Positions 33,917 to 44,250 are shown, numbered from the stretch's first letter. The stretch: 64,000 nt of DNA from Psychromonas sp. CD1 (GCF_002239585.1 NZ_NDFH01000003.1:1251283-1315282), one strand, 5' to 3'. Numbers and translations are program-made. Notes: generated by a model from the sequence alone, not told the origin.

Positions 33917-35209
33917 ATGAGTTCACATAAAGACCATTGGTTGCATAGCCCGATAACAGGGGGAGTCTTACTTTTAATCGCTTCTTGTATCGCTTTACTA
34001 TGGGCGAATACCTTTCCCGATAACTACTATTATGTGTGGCATCATACGCTGTGGGAAATATCTACAGGATTGAGCGATAAAGTACATCAGATAAACTTAC
34101 ATAAAATTGCTAATGAATTTCTAATGGCCATCTTTTTCTTTTTCATCGGGTTAGAAATTAAACGTGAATTACTCGATGGTGAACTCTCTAGCATCAAAAA
34201 AGCAACATTACCTCTTTTTGCCGCGATTGGTGGCGTTGTTTTTCCGGCTGCTATCTATCATTTTTTTAATAGCGGACTGCCAAGTGCAAATGGTTGGGGT
34301 ATCCCCATGGCAACCGACATCGCTTTTGCCTTAGGACTGCTCGCAATTGTAGGACGCCGCGTGCCTTTATCACTTAAAATATTCTTATCTGCTCTTGCGA
34401 TTGGTGATGACTTAATGGCGGTGATCGTGATCGCCTTATTCTATACTAAACAAATCTTTTTAAATGAACTTTTAATCGGCTTATTAGGTTTGGTTATTCT
34501 CGGTGTTGCTAACCGCATGGGCGTGCGTAATCGTTTGTTTTATTACAGTATTGGGCTGGTTATTGTTTGGGTTAGTTTCCTTGCTTCTGGCGTACATGCA
34601 ACCATTGCAGGGGTAGCTGTCGCGTTTACTATCCCATCTCGTCGAGCCATTTCAATGGATAGCTATCTTAATAAAGCAAAATCATTATTACTCGGCTTAG
34701 AAAAAGAACGCTCCTGTGAAAAAGATGTACTCTCCGAGCATGCCATACACTCATTAAAAGAAATAAAAATGTTGAGCTACCAAGCGGCGAATCCTTTACA
34801 GCTTAAAGAAAAAGCGCTGCACCCTTTAGCAACATTATTTATTGTACCTTTCTTTGCGTTGGGTAATGCGGGGGTGATCATAAATAAAAGTATGCTAGCA
34901 GAGCTCACTAACCCCATTGTTTTAGGGATAGCGTTCGCTCTTATTATTGGTAAACCCTTAGGTATTTACCTATTTACTAAGCTATTGATTTTATTAAACA
35001 TTGGAACACTTCCTCGCGGAGTAACCTGGACGCATATTATTGGCGTCGGTTTTTTAGCGGGAATGGGCTTTACTATGTCCCTTTTTATCACTGATTTGGC
35101 ATTCCAAGAGCCCGAATTTAAAATCATTGCTAAAGTGACTGTTTTATTAGCATCTATTATTTCAGGCATAATTGGTTACATCATTTTAGTTCGCGCTAAA
35201 CCGGCATAA
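33917..35209 (+). CDS. nhaA: Na+/H+ antiporter NhaA
   Basis: Inner-membrane antiporter for sodium and pH homeostasis. About twelve hydrophobic helices are visible. The ion-binding motif is SALAIGDDLMAVIVIALFYT with the paired Asp, and FFFIGLEIKREL and ATDIAFALGLLAIVG are also typical. Length of 430 residues is slightly above E. coli (388) because of a hydrophilic loop near residues 245-300. AGGAGA stands just before the ATG. Confidence 0.97.
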   Translation: MSSHKDHWLHSPITGGVLLLIASCIALLWANTFPDNYYYVWHHTLWEISTGLSDKVHQINLHKIANEFLMAIFFFFIGLEIKRELLDGELSSIKKATLPLFAAIGGVVFPAAIYHFFNSGLPSANGWGIPMATDIAFALGLLAIVGRRVPLSLKIFLSALAIGDDLMAVIVIALFYTKQIFLNELLIGLLGLVILGVANRMGVRNRLFYYSIGLVIVWVSFLASGVHATIAGVAVAFTIPSRRAISMDSYLNKAKSLLLGLEKERSCEKDVLSEHAIHSLKEIKMLSYQAANPLQLKEKALHPLATLFIVPFFALGNAGVIINKSMLAELTNPIVLGIAFALIIGKPLGIYLFTKLLILLNIGTLPRGVTWTHIIGVGFLAGMGFTMSLFITDLAFQEPEFKIIAKVTVLLASIISGIIGYIILVRAKPA

Positions 35210-35382
35210 ACAGGTGACTTACCATCAAGTTTAAATTAAAACGCATGGCTTAGGGACACAATACTGTTATGTCGGAAAATTGGCTGAGTAAGGGTCTATG
35301 CTCTAGATTAACGGTATTAAACGCATAAAAAAGATGGAACATATTTGTATATAAGCGCCACAAAAACAATCAAGGAATACTG

Positions 35383-35976
35383 ATGGATGATAATCAATAC
35401 TTAAAAAAAATGCGCGCTATCAAACAAAAACAAGACCAAAAAACAGCAACAGCTACCATTGAGCAAGGCGTCAGCATCTTACTAGCAGGCCCGGGAAAAG
35501 GTAAAAGTAGCTCTGCATTTGGTATGTTAGCTCGATCTCTTGGGCACGGACACAAAGTCGCAGTCGTACAATTTTTAAAAGGGCCGACACACACCGGTGA
35601 AGAGCTTTTTTTTGCACAACAAAAAAATGTCGATTGGTTTGCTATGGGCGATGGTTTTACTTGGGAGACACAAAATAGAGCGCTCGATATAAAAAGTGCA
35701 CACCAAGCGTGGGTAAAAGCCTCACAGTTATTAAAGGATGAACGCTATCAGCTCATTATTCTCGATGAAATAACGTATATGTTTAAATTTAAATACTTAG
35801 AGATCGAATGGCTATTAGATGCATTAAAAAATCGACCGCTTAAAATGAATGTGATATTAACGGGTAGAGGTCCTGCACAAGATTTAATTGCTGCGGTTGA
35901 TACTTATAGTTTAATTTTAGATGAAAAACATGCATTTAAAAAAGGAATAAAAGCACAACCTGGCATTGAGTGGTGA
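35383..35976 (+). CDS. btuR: Cob(I)alamin adenosyltransferase
   Basis: Transfers adenosyl from ATP to cob(I)alamin (BtuR/CobO). The P-loop LAGPGKGKSSSAFGMLARSLGHG and the family motifs VAVVQFLKG, IILDEITYMFKF and LTGRGPAQDLIA are clear. Length of 197 residues matches E. coli BtuR (196). No B12 riboswitch was found in the 170 bases upstream. Single gene, convergent with prlC. Confidence 0.95.
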   Translation: MDDNQYLKKMRAIKQKQDQKTATATIEQGVSILLAGPGKGKSSSAFGMLARSLGHGHKVAVVQFLKGPTHTGEELFFAQQKNVDWFAMGDGFTWETQNRALDIKSAHQAWVKASQLLKDERYQLIILDEITYMFKFKYLEIEWLLDALKNRPLKMNVILTGRGPAQDLIAAVDTYSLILDEKHAFKKGIKAQPGIEW

Positions 35977-35980
35977 ATAT

Positions 35981-36012
35981 GAATAAGAGATATCTTTCGG
36001 CATCTCTTATTC
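35981..36012. terminator. Hairpin between convergent btuR and prlC
   Basis: GAATAAGAGAT and ATCTCTTATTC are perfect 11-bp arms around a 10-base loop. It lies between two converging genes and may end both, although neither side has a proper T-run. Confidence 0.5.
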
Positions 36013-36021
36013 AAAATTAAA

Positions 36022-38073
36022 TTATGCAATACCACTATGGCGTAGTAATGCATTGATACTTGGTTCACGGCCCATAAAGTTTTTAAATAACTGCATAGGG
36101 CTCACACTGCCCCCTTTTTCTAAAATCGCCTCTAAAAAATCATGCCCCGTTGATGTATTAAAGATACCTTCTTTTTCAAAGCGCGAAAATGCATCCGCAG
36201 ATAAAACTTCTGCCCACTTGTAACTGTAATAACCCGCGGCATAACCACCCGCAAAAATATGGCTAAAGCCATGTTGAAAACGATTAAACGCTGGCGTTGT
36301 AAAGACTGCAATACGACTACGTACATCTGCTAATATTTGCATTACAAAGTCAGGGTTATTATTTGAATCTTGGCTATGAATAGCAAAATCAAATAAAGAA
36401 AGCTCTAACTGCCTCAGCATCATGAGAGCACTATTAAAGTTTTTTGCTTGCAACATTTTATCTAATAAGTGTTTAGGCAACGGTTCACCCGTTTCCACAT
36501 GCCCCGAAATCAAAGCTAATGCTTTAGGCTCCCAGCACCAGTTTTCTAAAAATTGGCTTGGCAATTCGACCGCATCCCAAGGCACACCATTAATTCCCGA
36601 GACAGAAGCTGATTCAATTTTAGTGAGCATGTGGTGTAAGCCATGACCAAATTCATGGAATAAGGTTATCACTTCATTATGTGTAAATAGAGCCGGATTA
36701 TTGCCTACGGGTTTATTAAAATTACAGGTTAAATATGCAACGGGTAATTGTAATGTTGCATCACATTGACGCCGACGTACGCGGCAATCATTCATCCACG
36801 CCCCACCTCGTTTAAATTCCCGTGCATAAAGATCTAAATAAAAACTGCCTATATGTTGCTCTTGTGCATTATAAATATGAAAAAAACGTACATCTTTATG
36901 CCAACTATCAAACTCAAATTGTTCTTTTATGCTAATGGAAAATAAACGTTTAACCACTTCAAATAGCCCACTTAACACTTTATTTTCCGGAAAATAAGGC
37001 CGTACCATTTCATCTGAAATTTGATAGCGTTGCTGTTTTAATAACTCGGCATAATAACCTATGTCCCAAGCCTCTAAATGCTCTATATTATCATTTTCAC
37101 GTGCAAGCTCCATGACAGCATCACGTTCAGATACACCTTGGACTCTTGATTTTTTCGCCAGTTCAGTCAAAAAATCAACAACTTGTTCTGGTGTTTCTGC
37201 CATTTTAGTCGCAAGGCTATATGCACTGTAGGTTTTAAAATCTAATAATAAAGCCAGCTCATGGCGTAAAGATAATATGCTATTTATTATCTCTGTATTG
37301 TCAAATTCACCCGCGTTAGGTCCTTGATCAGAGGCGCGTGTTGTAAATGCTTTATAGAGTTCATGGCGTAATTCTCTGTTTTTTGCATAAGTAATCACGG
37401 GTAGGTAACTCGGAATATCCAACGTAAATAAATAACCTTGCACACCTTTTTCTTTGGCCGCTTGCTGCGCACCTTGCAAAGCACTCTCAGGCAGGCCTTG
37501 TAATTGTTTTACATCGGTGACCAACTTACTCCACGCGAGGGTTGCATCCATTACATTATTACTAAATTGCGATGTTAATTGTGAAAGTTGTTTTTTTATT
37601 TCACCATAGCGTATCTTTTTCTCCTCTGATAGTGCGATACCCGCAAGCGTAAAATCACGTAATGCATTTTGGATAACTTGCTGTTGCTCAAGTTTTAAAT
37701 CCTTAAACGTCATACTTTTAGAAATGCTTAAATAAGCTTGATATAAACCTTCATGCTGACCGACATATGTGCCGTATTCCGAAAATAAAGGCAAGCAATC
37801 ATCATGTGCTTTACGTAACTTAGGCTCACTAACAACCGCATTCATATGCGTAATAGGCGACCATAATTTAGATAACAAATCATCAGCTTCATCTAAAGGT
37901 TGAATTAAATTTTGCCAAGTAAATGCTTTATCATTATCTAATAAACAGGTCATTAATTTTTTGTTTTCAGCAATACTCTGACGCACCGAACTCACAATAT
38001 GATCCACTTTTATTTGGCTAAATAAAGGTAATTGATTTTTTTCTTCAAATGCGTATTCTTTTTTAATATTCAT
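36022..38073 (-). CDS. prlC: Oligopeptidase A
   Basis: Cytoplasmic M3-family zinc peptidase that degrades short peptides and signal peptides. The zinc motif LFHEFGHGLHHML is present, as well as GVPWDAVELPSQFLENW and the C-terminal FSHIFAGGYAAGYYSYKWAEVLSADAFSRFE. The frame opens at 38091, but the ATG seven codons in (38071-38073) has GGA close upstream and is preferred, giving 683 residues (E. coli 680). Single gene on the minus strand. Confidence 0.95.
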   Translation of the reverse strand: MNIKKEYAFEEKNQLPLFSQIKVDHIVSSVRQSIAENKKLMTCLLDNDKAFTWQNLIQPLDEADDLLSKLWSPITHMNAVVSEPKLRKAHDDCLPLFSEYGTYVGQHEGLYQAYLSISKSMTFKDLKLEQQQVIQNALRDFTLAGIALSEEKKIRYGEIKKQLSQLTSQFSNNVMDATLAWSKLVTDVKQLQGLPESALQGAQQAAKEKGVQGYLFTLDIPSYLPVITYAKNRELRHELYKAFTTRASDQGPNAGEFDNTEIINSILSLRHELALLLDFKTYSAYSLATKMAETPEQVVDFLTELAKKSRVQGVSERDAVMELARENDNIEHLEAWDIGYYAELLKQQRYQISDEMVRPYFPENKVLSGLFEVVKRLFSISIKEQFEFDSWHKDVRFFHIYNAQEQHIGSFYLDLYAREFKRGGAWMNDCRVRRRQCDATLQLPVAYLTCNFNKPVGNNPALFTHNEVITLFHEFGHGLHHMLTKIESASVSGINGVPWDAVELPSQFLENWCWEPKALALISGHVETGEPLPKHLLDKMLQAKNFNSALMMLRQLELSLFDFAIHSQDSNNNPDFVMQILADVRSRIAVFTTPAFNRFQHGFSHIFAGGYAAGYYSYKWAEVLSADAFSRFEKEGIFNTSTGHDFLEAILEKGGSVSPMQLFKNFMGREPSINALLRHSGIA

Positions 38074-38091
38074 ATTTTTCCATTTTTCCAT

Positions 38092-38608
38092 TCATTATGA
38101 AAATAAACTGACGCTATATTGCTATACCTAGTGATACCACCAGTTTACACCGCGTTTCTCTCAATATGCAAAAGTCCCGTTAACTTTTATCTATTACAAC
38201 TCGTCATTAAATACAAGTTACCAACTTTACTGAGTAAAATAATACAATAATAGATGTCGACTCGACTACATGTATTATTTCTTCTTCTGTTTTCAAGAAT
38301 GGTTTTATAATCATGCTTTTCGATAAGAAATATAATCAAATGATAAAGTAATATACGCCTATGTATGCTGCCGTTAACAAGCACATTTGAGTGCTGTTAG
38401 ATGCCAGTCTTACCTTGCGCTCTGCAACGTATATAGCGACTTGATGATTACTTTTTTAACGAGATGTGATTCTAAATTGAACCAATTTTAACGAGATCAA
38501 TGATGATAACGTGCAGATTTTACATTTTAAACGGAGACGCGATAACAAGATGTGTATTTTCATCTACACATCTCTATCAACAAAAAATACTATCGAAAGA
38601 TACGTTTT
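38092..38608. other. Intergenic region without a recognisable gene
   Basis: A 517-base gap between engB and prlC. It is AT-rich and no conserved reading frame, RNA gene or repeat was recognised. One hairpin stands out: AGATGTGTA (38548-38556) and TACACATCT (38565-38573) with an 8-base loop, lacking a T-run; its role is unknown. Confidence 0.5.
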
Positions 38609-39274
38609 CTAAGAGGGTTCTACTTGGCGCTGATCATCAAGGGCATACCAATGTGCTATTTTTTGCTCCAATACCTCTACACCAATACCTTTTAGCGATG
38701 AAAACAGTTGCACTTCAACATCACCTTCAAAGTTTTTAGCTTCTTCTCGCATTTTTAATAGCGTTGCTTTACGCGCGCCTGATTTTAATTTATCCGCTTT
38801 CGTTAATAATGCTAATACCGGAATATTTGCATCGATAGCCCAATAGATAAGCTGTTGGTCTAATTCTTTAAAGGGGTGACGAATATCCATTAAAACAACC
38901 AGTCCTTTTAACGAACTGCGATTTTGCAAATATTCACCCAATGAGCGTTGCCATTTTAGTTTCATTTCTAATGGCACTTTAGCAAAACCATAACCAGGTA
39001 AATCAATAAGACGCTTGCCCTCTTCTACTTCAAAGACATTAATTAATTGTGTTCTTCCTGGTGTTTTACTTGTTCTGGCTAGACTTTTTTGTCTTGTTAA
39101 GCGATTTAATGCACTCGATTTACCTGCATTTGAACGTCCTGCAAAGGCAACTTCGATTCCACTTTCGGGTGGTAAATGTTTGTCTAAATGTTTAATATCC
39201 GGTGCACTGATTAAAAAGTGTGCTTTTTGAAAATGTATTTTTTGAACTTCCAATGGAGGCCTCGCTTTAGGCAT
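38609..39274 (-). CDS. engB: Ribosome biogenesis GTPase YihA/EngB
   Basis: Essential small GTPase for 50S subunit assembly. G motifs: [16 protein letters not shown] (G1), [11 protein letters not shown] (G2), [10 protein letters not shown] (G3) and [11 protein letters not shown] (G4). Length of 221 residues compared with 210 in E. coli. It is divergent from the cytochrome c4 gene, a typical gammaproteobacterial arrangement. Confidence 0.97.
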   Translation of the reverse strand: MPKARPPLEVQKIHFQKAHFLISAPDIKHLDKHLPPESGIEVAFAGRSNAGKSSALNRLTRQKSLARTSKTPGRTQLINVFEVEEGKRLIDLPGYGFAKVPLEMKLKWQRSLGEYLQNRSSLKGLVVLMDIRHPFKELDQQLIYWAIDANIPVLALLTKADKLKSGARKATLLKMREEAKNFEGDVEVQLFSSLKGIGVEVLEQKIAHWYALDDQRQVEPS

Positions 39275-39436
39275 ATAGCAAAATTGTTGATTTTATTAAT
39301 ATTGTGTAAACTACGTTTAGTATTTATATCCGTATTGATCAAAGTTTAAATAAAAATTGACCTAATTTCTCTCGAACTAACGTTAAACGTGTTGCGCGTA
39401 TGATGCCATTGTAGCATGATGTTTAGAGCATGCTTC

Positions 39437-39518
39437 AACATACTTGCATTAAACAGGATGGTTATGAAAAATTTATTAACATACTTGCATTAAACAGGAT
39501 GGTTATGAAAAAATTATT
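39437..39518 (+). repeat. 41-bp tandem duplication at the cytochrome c4 start
   Basis: Copies at 39437-39477 and 39478-39518 differ at one base. Each contains the ribosome site (AGGATGG) and an ATG. The first copy's ATG (39464-39466) opens a nine-codon frame, MKNLLTYLH, that ends at 39493, just upstream of the true start at 39505. Confidence 0.95.
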
Positions 39519-40107
39519 AATCTCTTTATTTGCCTTGTTTAGTTTTATATCTAGCGTACAAGCACAAAGTAATATTAACGCAGGAAAAGAAAAAACAAAC
39601 ACATGCAGTGCATGTCATGGCGCAGATGGAAATAGCCCCTCAAACCTTTATCCTAAATTAGCTGGCCAACATGCCAGTTATCTAGAGAAACAACTCTTAG
39701 AATATAAAACGGGTCAACGTCAAGATCCAATAATGAAAAGCATGGTTGCTATGTTATCAAGGCAAGATATACAAGATATCGCGGCTTATTATGCGTCCCA
39801 GCAAGCAAGTGAAGAAAGTACAACTGAAGATATTGCGCTACGCGCACAAAAACTATACATGGGCGGGGATATAAAACGTATGTTACCCGCTTGTAGCGCT
39901 TGTCACGGACCTCGAGGCAATGGTTTATTTTTAGCAAAATATCCAAAATTATCCAATCAACACCCTGCATATATTGAAACACAATTAAAACAGTTCCGTG
40001 CTCAAGCGCGCAATAATGATACTAACGGAGTAATGGTTGATATCGCAGCAAAATTAACCAACAATGAGATCACTTTGTTATCTCAATATATTGCGGCACT
40101 TCATTAA
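39505..40107 (+). CDS. Dihaem cytochrome c4
   Basis: Periplasmic electron carrier of the c4 family. The signal peptide MKKLLISLFALFSFISSVQA is followed by two haem c motifs, CSACHGADG and CSACHGPRG, each with the nearby YPKLAGQHASYLEKQL / YPKLSNQHPAYIETQL stretch that marks the duplicated domains. The open frame extends back to 39430 only because of the tandem duplication; the ATG at 39505 gives a proper signal peptide and 200 residues. Likely donates electrons to a terminal oxidase. Beside engB, as in many relatives. Confidence 0.93.
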   Translation: MKKLLISLFALFSFISSVQAQSNINAGKEKTNTCSACHGADGNSPSNLYPKLAGQHASYLEKQLLEYKTGQRQDPIMKSMVAMLSRQDIQDIAAYYASQQASEESTTEDIALRAQKLYMGGDIKRMLPACSACHGPRGNGLFLAKYPKLSNQHPAYIETQLKQFRAQARNNDTNGVMVDIAAKLTNNEITLLSQYIAALH

Positions 40108-40354
40108 AAACAAGTCACTCCACAAGCGCATCTTTGGGGTTAAAAAAGAAAAATGTACCAATACATTTCATCAACTAATCCTGAAGATTTAGCGATGTAA
40201 TATAAAAATATTCTATCCTGTTTATAATTGCTGATTAATGTACTTATATCTAAACTAAGATGAATACATATACACTTTTTAAAAAGAACTAATTCTGCTA
40301 TTCTGCGCAACTATTGATCATGACAGGATCACCCATTATTAAGGCTATAAATAT

Positions 40355-40909
40355 ATGTCTCGTATTAAGAAAAGTCGAACGGCTGGAAACTCATCTGAAG
40401 GTTATACTGGCAAACGTAAAGAAACTTCATCTCAAGCACAAGATGCAAAAGATCGTAAGCGCAAATCAAAGTTAAAAGGAAATAAATCTGGCGCGCGTAA
40501 TGCTACATTAATAACACAAAATACCAAGAAAAATGCTCAAAACACACTAAATAGCAAACGTATTGGCAGTAAGAAATCGGTGTCATTAAATGTAAAGGTT
40601 GAAGCTGAAATTGAAATTAAGAAAATTCAAAAACAACCTAAAGTTAAAATGATAAAAACCATTGTTGAAAATGAGATTTCACCAAAAAAGGAGCTTGAAT
40701 TATTAGAAAACGATCCACGTTTGAATGATTTGCTCGAACAATTGGACAATGATGAAACCATTAATGAAACCGACCAACTTTGGGTTGAAGAAAAAATGGC
40801 ACGTCATCAAACGTTAATGGAAAAACTAGGTTGGTTGGACGAAGATGGTGAAGAAGATTTAATTCAACAATTTGAAGATGCCAGCTCAGCACTTGATGAA
40901 TTTAAATAG
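40355..40909 (+). CDS. yihI: Der GTPase-activating protein YihI
   Basis: Acts on the ribosome assembly GTPase Der. The N-terminal half is very basic (KKSRTAG, GKRKETSS, KDRKRKSKLKGNKSGAR) and the C-terminal half is acidic, with LENDPRLNDLLEQLD and WVEEKMARHQTLMEKLGWLD, as in E. coli YihI. Length of 184 residues is close to the 169 of E. coli. Upstream of hemN, as in E. coli. The gap from cytochrome c4 (about 250 bases) shows no other gene. Confidence 0.92.
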   Translation: MSRIKKSRTAGNSSEGYTGKRKETSSQAQDAKDRKRKSKLKGNKSGARNATLITQNTKKNAQNTLNSKRIGSKKSVSLNVKVEAEIEIKKIQKQPKVKMIKTIVENEISPKKELELLENDPRLNDLLEQLDNDETINETDQLWVEEKMARHQTLMEKLGWLDEDGEEDLIQQFEDASSALDEFK

Positions 40910-40921
40910 AGAGAATCATAT

Positions 40922-41401
40922 ATGAATTTGCAAATAGTACTCGCTATATTCGCTACGCTTATTATTATTGCACTTGCCATGTATGTCTGTTTCTTGATGC
41001 GTAAGATCCTGCAACAAAAACAGAAAATAGCACAACAGATCCTTCAACAGCAGATACAAAAAAACAAACAAGATCAGCAGCGTAACGAAAACATTTGCAC
41101 CAGTATTCGCCTTATTGCACGCGCAACAACCGAAAAACAGTGTAATGTTTCAGAGGCGGCTATCCGGTTAAATGTATTATTAGAAACGTTACTTATTGAA
41201 CCCAAAATTGATATCGACTCAAATTATCCCGCTCTGGCACAGTTATTTGAAAAAATAAAAGATTTTGCCACACATAATGAACGTCAGAAAATGGATAAAA
41301 AACACTTAAAAAAACAAGATATACAACGCCAATTTTTGGAAACTGAACTTGAAGATGCTATCCGGCAAGAAACAAAAAAATTAAGTACCTTTTCGATATA
41401 G
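40922..41401 (+). CDS. DUF2489 family protein
   Basis: One N-terminal membrane helix (residues 4-27), then a Lys/Gln-rich coiled-coil-like stretch and a small helical domain containing NICTSIRLIARATTEKQCNVSEAAIRLNVLLE, typical of the DUF2489 family. 159 residues. It is 12 bases after yihI and 17 before hemN, so probably cotranscribed with both. Function unknown. Confidence 0.82.
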   Translation: MNLQIVLAIFATLIIIALAMYVCFLMRKILQQKQKIAQQILQQQIQKNKQDQQRNENICTSIRLIARATTEKQCNVSEAAIRLNVLLETLLIEPKIDIDSNYPALAQLFEKIKDFATHNERQKMDKKHLKKQDIQRQFLETELEDAIRQETKKLSTFSI

Positions 41402-41418
41402 ATAAAAGAGAGAAAGAA

Positions 41419-42786
41419 ATGAAAAAAATGGTTTGGGATCAAAACATTATCGAGAAATATAATTATAGTGGCCCTCGATATACATCTTATCCTACGGCAC
41501 TAGAGTTCAATGAAAGTTTTGATCATAAACAGTTTCTTGAGGCAACACATATTTACCCAGAAAAGCCTTTATCTCTTTATGTACATATCCCTTTTTGTCA
41601 TCAACTCTGCTATTTTTGTGGCTGTAATAAGATTATTACACGCCATCAAGAAAAGGCAGATGTTTATTTAGATTACCTTGAGCAAGAGATTCAATTTCAA
41701 TCCCCCTTTTTTAAAAATCGTTTAGTAACTCAATTGCATTGGGGCGGTGGCACCCCTACGTTTTTATTACCCGCACAAATCTCACGTTTAATGCGCATAC
41801 TACGCACACACTTTACCTTTGCTGATGATGCCGAGCTGAGCATCGAAATTGATCCTCGTAAAATTGAGCTTAGTACCATTGATTTGCTTGCAAAAGAAGG
41901 TTTTAATCGCCTAAGTTTAGGCGTACAAGACTTTAATAAAGCCGTACAAAAAGCCATTAACCGAGATCAAGATGAAGACTTTATTAAACAATTACTACAA
42001 CGTGCTAAAGCGCAAGGTTTTCAATCGACTAATCTTGATATGATTTACGGGTTACCATTACAAAGCAAAGATAGCTTTGCACATACTTTAAATAAAGTAT
42101 TAGAATTAGATCCCGCACGCCTTTCTATCTTCAATTATGCGCACATGCCTTCAATCTTTGCAGCACAGCGTAAAATTAATGAAGATGATATGCCCAAAGC
42201 GACTGAAAAATTAGCCATGCTCCAATACACAATTGAGTTTTTAACTCAATCTGGTTACCAGTTTATCGGCATGGATCATTTTGCAAAACCCGATGACGAA
42301 CTCGCCATTGCACAACGCAAAGGAAAGTTACATCGCAATTTCCAAGGTTATACGACACAAGAAGATGCCGATTTATTAGGTTTAGGTGTTTCAGCTATCA
42401 GTCAAATTGGACACTGCTATTCACAAAACCAAAAAGTTTTATCTGTTTACTATCAACAAATAACCGACAAAAAACACGCTCAGTGGCGAGGTGTTGCACT
42501 CAATCAAGATGATTTAATCCGGCGCCAAGTGATCAAAAAATTAATCTGTAATTTTAAACTCGACATTAAACAAATAGAATCAATGTTTAGCATCAAATTT
42601 AAAGATTATTTCGCGCAAGACATTAAATTATTACAATGCTTTATTAAAGATGATCTACTCAGTATTGATGACGACTATATAAGTGTTCACCCTAAGGGTC
42701 GCTTACTTATTCGTAATATTTGTATGAGCTTTGACGTTTATCTACGCCATAGAGCACGCCAACAACAATTTTCACGAGTTATTTAA
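41419..42786 (+). CDS. hemN: Oxygen-independent coproporphyrinogen III oxidase
   Basis: Radical SAM enzyme that makes protoporphyrinogen IX without oxygen. The cluster motif CHQLCYFCGCNK (CxxxCxxC, with the extra Cys) is near residue 62; GGGTPTFL, EIDPRKIEL, RLSLGVQDFN and NLDMIYGLP follow. Length of 455 residues matches E. coli (457). It should support haem synthesis during anaerobic growth, in line with the hydrogenases on this chromosome. Confidence 0.97.
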   Translation: MKKMVWDQNIIEKYNYSGPRYTSYPTALEFNESFDHKQFLEATHIYPEKPLSLYVHIPFCHQLCYFCGCNKIITRHQEKADVYLDYLEQEIQFQSPFFKNRLVTQLHWGGGTPTFLLPAQISRLMRILRTHFTFADDAELSIEIDPRKIELSTIDLLAKEGFNRLSLGVQDFNKAVQKAINRDQDEDFIKQLLQRAKAQGFQSTNLDMIYGLPLQSKDSFAHTLNKVLELDPARLSIFNYAHMPSIFAAQRKINEDDMPKATEKLAMLQYTIEFLTQSGYQFIGMDHFAKPDDELAIAQRKGKLHRNFQGYTTQEDADLLGLGVSAISQIGHCYSQNQKVLSVYYQQITDKKHAQWRGVALNQDDLIRRQVIKKLICNFKLDIKQIESMFSIKFKDYFAQDIKLLQCFIKDDLLSIDDDYISVHPKGRLLIRNICMSFDVYLRHRARQQQFSRVI

Positions 42787-42788
42787 TT

Positions 42789-43880
42789 ATGTATTATATT
42801 GGATTAATGTCAGGAACAAGCTTAGATGCTCTAGATATTGTCATTGCGCAACGTACCGCCTCTACTTTTCAGCAAATTGCTCAAGATGCGGTGCCGTTAC
42901 CGAAGATGTTACGCCAAAATATATTAAAAATTTGCCAAGATAAAAAAGTAGATTTACAGATGTTGGGTGAAGTTGATCATCAATTTGCTCTGCACTGTGC
43001 GCACGCAATTAATACTTTGCTAAAGAAAAGTAAGTTGCAATCCTCACAAATACACGCGATTGGTAGTCATGGACAAACGCTGTTTCACAGTCCTTTGGGT
43101 GCCTATCCTTTTACACAACAAGTTGGTGATGCAAATTTAATCGCGGCCAAAACAGGTATTCCTTGTGTGAGTGATTTTAGGCGGATGGACATGGCCTATG
43201 GAGGACAAGGTGCTCCACTCGTTCCCGCGTTTCATCAGGCTTTATTTGCGCGCTCGGGATCTCCGCGGATTATTTTAAATATTGGAGGGATAGCAAACAT
43301 TAGTGTCTTAAATAATCATCAAAATAACTTAGGTTATGATACCGGACCAGGCAATATACTAATGGATGCTTGGATACACCGATGTCAAAATAAAAACTTT
43401 GATAAAAATGCACTTTTCGCATTACAAGGTCATGTTTTACCTGATTTATTAGACAAACTCTATGCTGATCCCTATTTTTCACTTGCACCACCAAAAAGTA
43501 CTGGACGTGAAAAATTTAATCTTACTTGGCTGCTCGACATACTTGGCCAAAACACATACTCAAATGCAGATATACAACGCACCTTATGTGAATTAAGCGC
43601 TCTGAGTATTAGCGAACAAATAAAAAAACAACCCGCCAATGCGGATGTATTTGTCTGCGGCGGTGGCGCGCTAAATCCTCTATTAATGCAACGCTTAAGC
43701 TTTTTATTAAAAACACAAAAAATACAAACGACGCAAGTATTAGGCGTTGATCCTATGTTTGTTGAAGGAATGGCGTTTGCCTGGCTTGCAGAGCAACGCA
43801 TGCTCAAAAAAACTATTGCTTTACATTGCGTAACAGGAGCATGCAAAGATGCTATTTTAGGCGGTGTTTATCTTCCGTGA
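42789..43880 (+). CDS. anmK: Anhydro-N-acetylmuramic acid kinase
   Basis: Phosphorylates and cleaves anhydroMurNAc in peptidoglycan recycling. Characteristic stretches: YIGLMSGTSLDALDIV at the N-terminus, GSHGQTLFHSP, VSDFRRMDMAYGGQGAPLVPAFH, LNIGGIANIS, YDTGPGNILMD and CGGGALNPLLM. Length of 363 residues is normal. It starts 2 bases after hemN, and its last 29 bases overlap the converging DUF3624 gene. Confidence 0.96.
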   Translation: MYYIGLMSGTSLDALDIVIAQRTASTFQQIAQDAVPLPKMLRQNILKICQDKKVDLQMLGEVDHQFALHCAHAINTLLKKSKLQSSQIHAIGSHGQTLFHSPLGAYPFTQQVGDANLIAAKTGIPCVSDFRRMDMAYGGQGAPLVPAFHQALFARSGSPRIILNIGGIANISVLNNHQNNLGYDTGPGNILMDAWIHRCQNKNFDKNALFALQGHVLPDLLDKLYADPYFSLAPPKSTGREKFNLTWLLDILGQNTYSNADIQRTLCELSALSISEQIKKQPANADVFVCGGGALNPLLMQRLSFLLKTQKIQTTQVLGVDPMFVEGMAFAWLAEQRMLKKTIALHCVTGACKDAILGGVYLP

Positions 43881-44103
43881 TCCGATAATAAATAAAAGCC
43901 AATATATGGGCGAACATCAGTAATGCACAACCAAGAAGGGCAAATAATAAAGCAATACTGGCGACTTGCTTCGCATCTTGTCGAAAACAAAACCACCACA
44001 ATAGCGCACCGCTAAATAATAATATAAGATTAGATATCATACAGAGCCTGCAACGACCTAACTTCTCTTTAAACTTATTTTCCAGACATGATTTACAACT
44101 CAT
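43852..44103 (-). CDS. DUF3624 family membrane protein
   Basis: Small protein of 83 residues, starting at the ATG 44101-44103 (MSCKSCLENKFKEKLGRCRLCM). It has two CxxC pairs followed by two hydrophobic helices, the pattern of the DUF3624 family known from marine gammaproteobacteria. Function unknown. Its 3' end overlaps that of anmK on the opposite strand. Confidence 0.75.
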   Translation of the reverse strand: MSCKSCLENKFKEKLGRCRLCMISNLILLFSGALLWWFCFRQDAKQVASIALLFALLGCALLMFAHILAFIYYRITEDKHRLK

Positions 44104-44250
44104 TAAAGCACCCTTTATCTCGCACAATATCATCGCTGCAAACAGTATATACTGCTTATTGCACAATAAAGAGATGATTGACTTTCTCTATTACTGTAAT
44201 ATAAATAGGTCTAATATAAGTATATGCACTAACGTCAGTAAGGAATACCT

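Noticed and set aside
35210-35382. Cobalamin riboswitch before btuR
   Set aside because: No B12-box-like sequence or suitable fold was seen in this short gap.
38500-38739. 79-codon plus-strand frame overlapping the end of engB
   Set aside because: It overlaps a well-supported gene on the other strand and matches no known family pattern.
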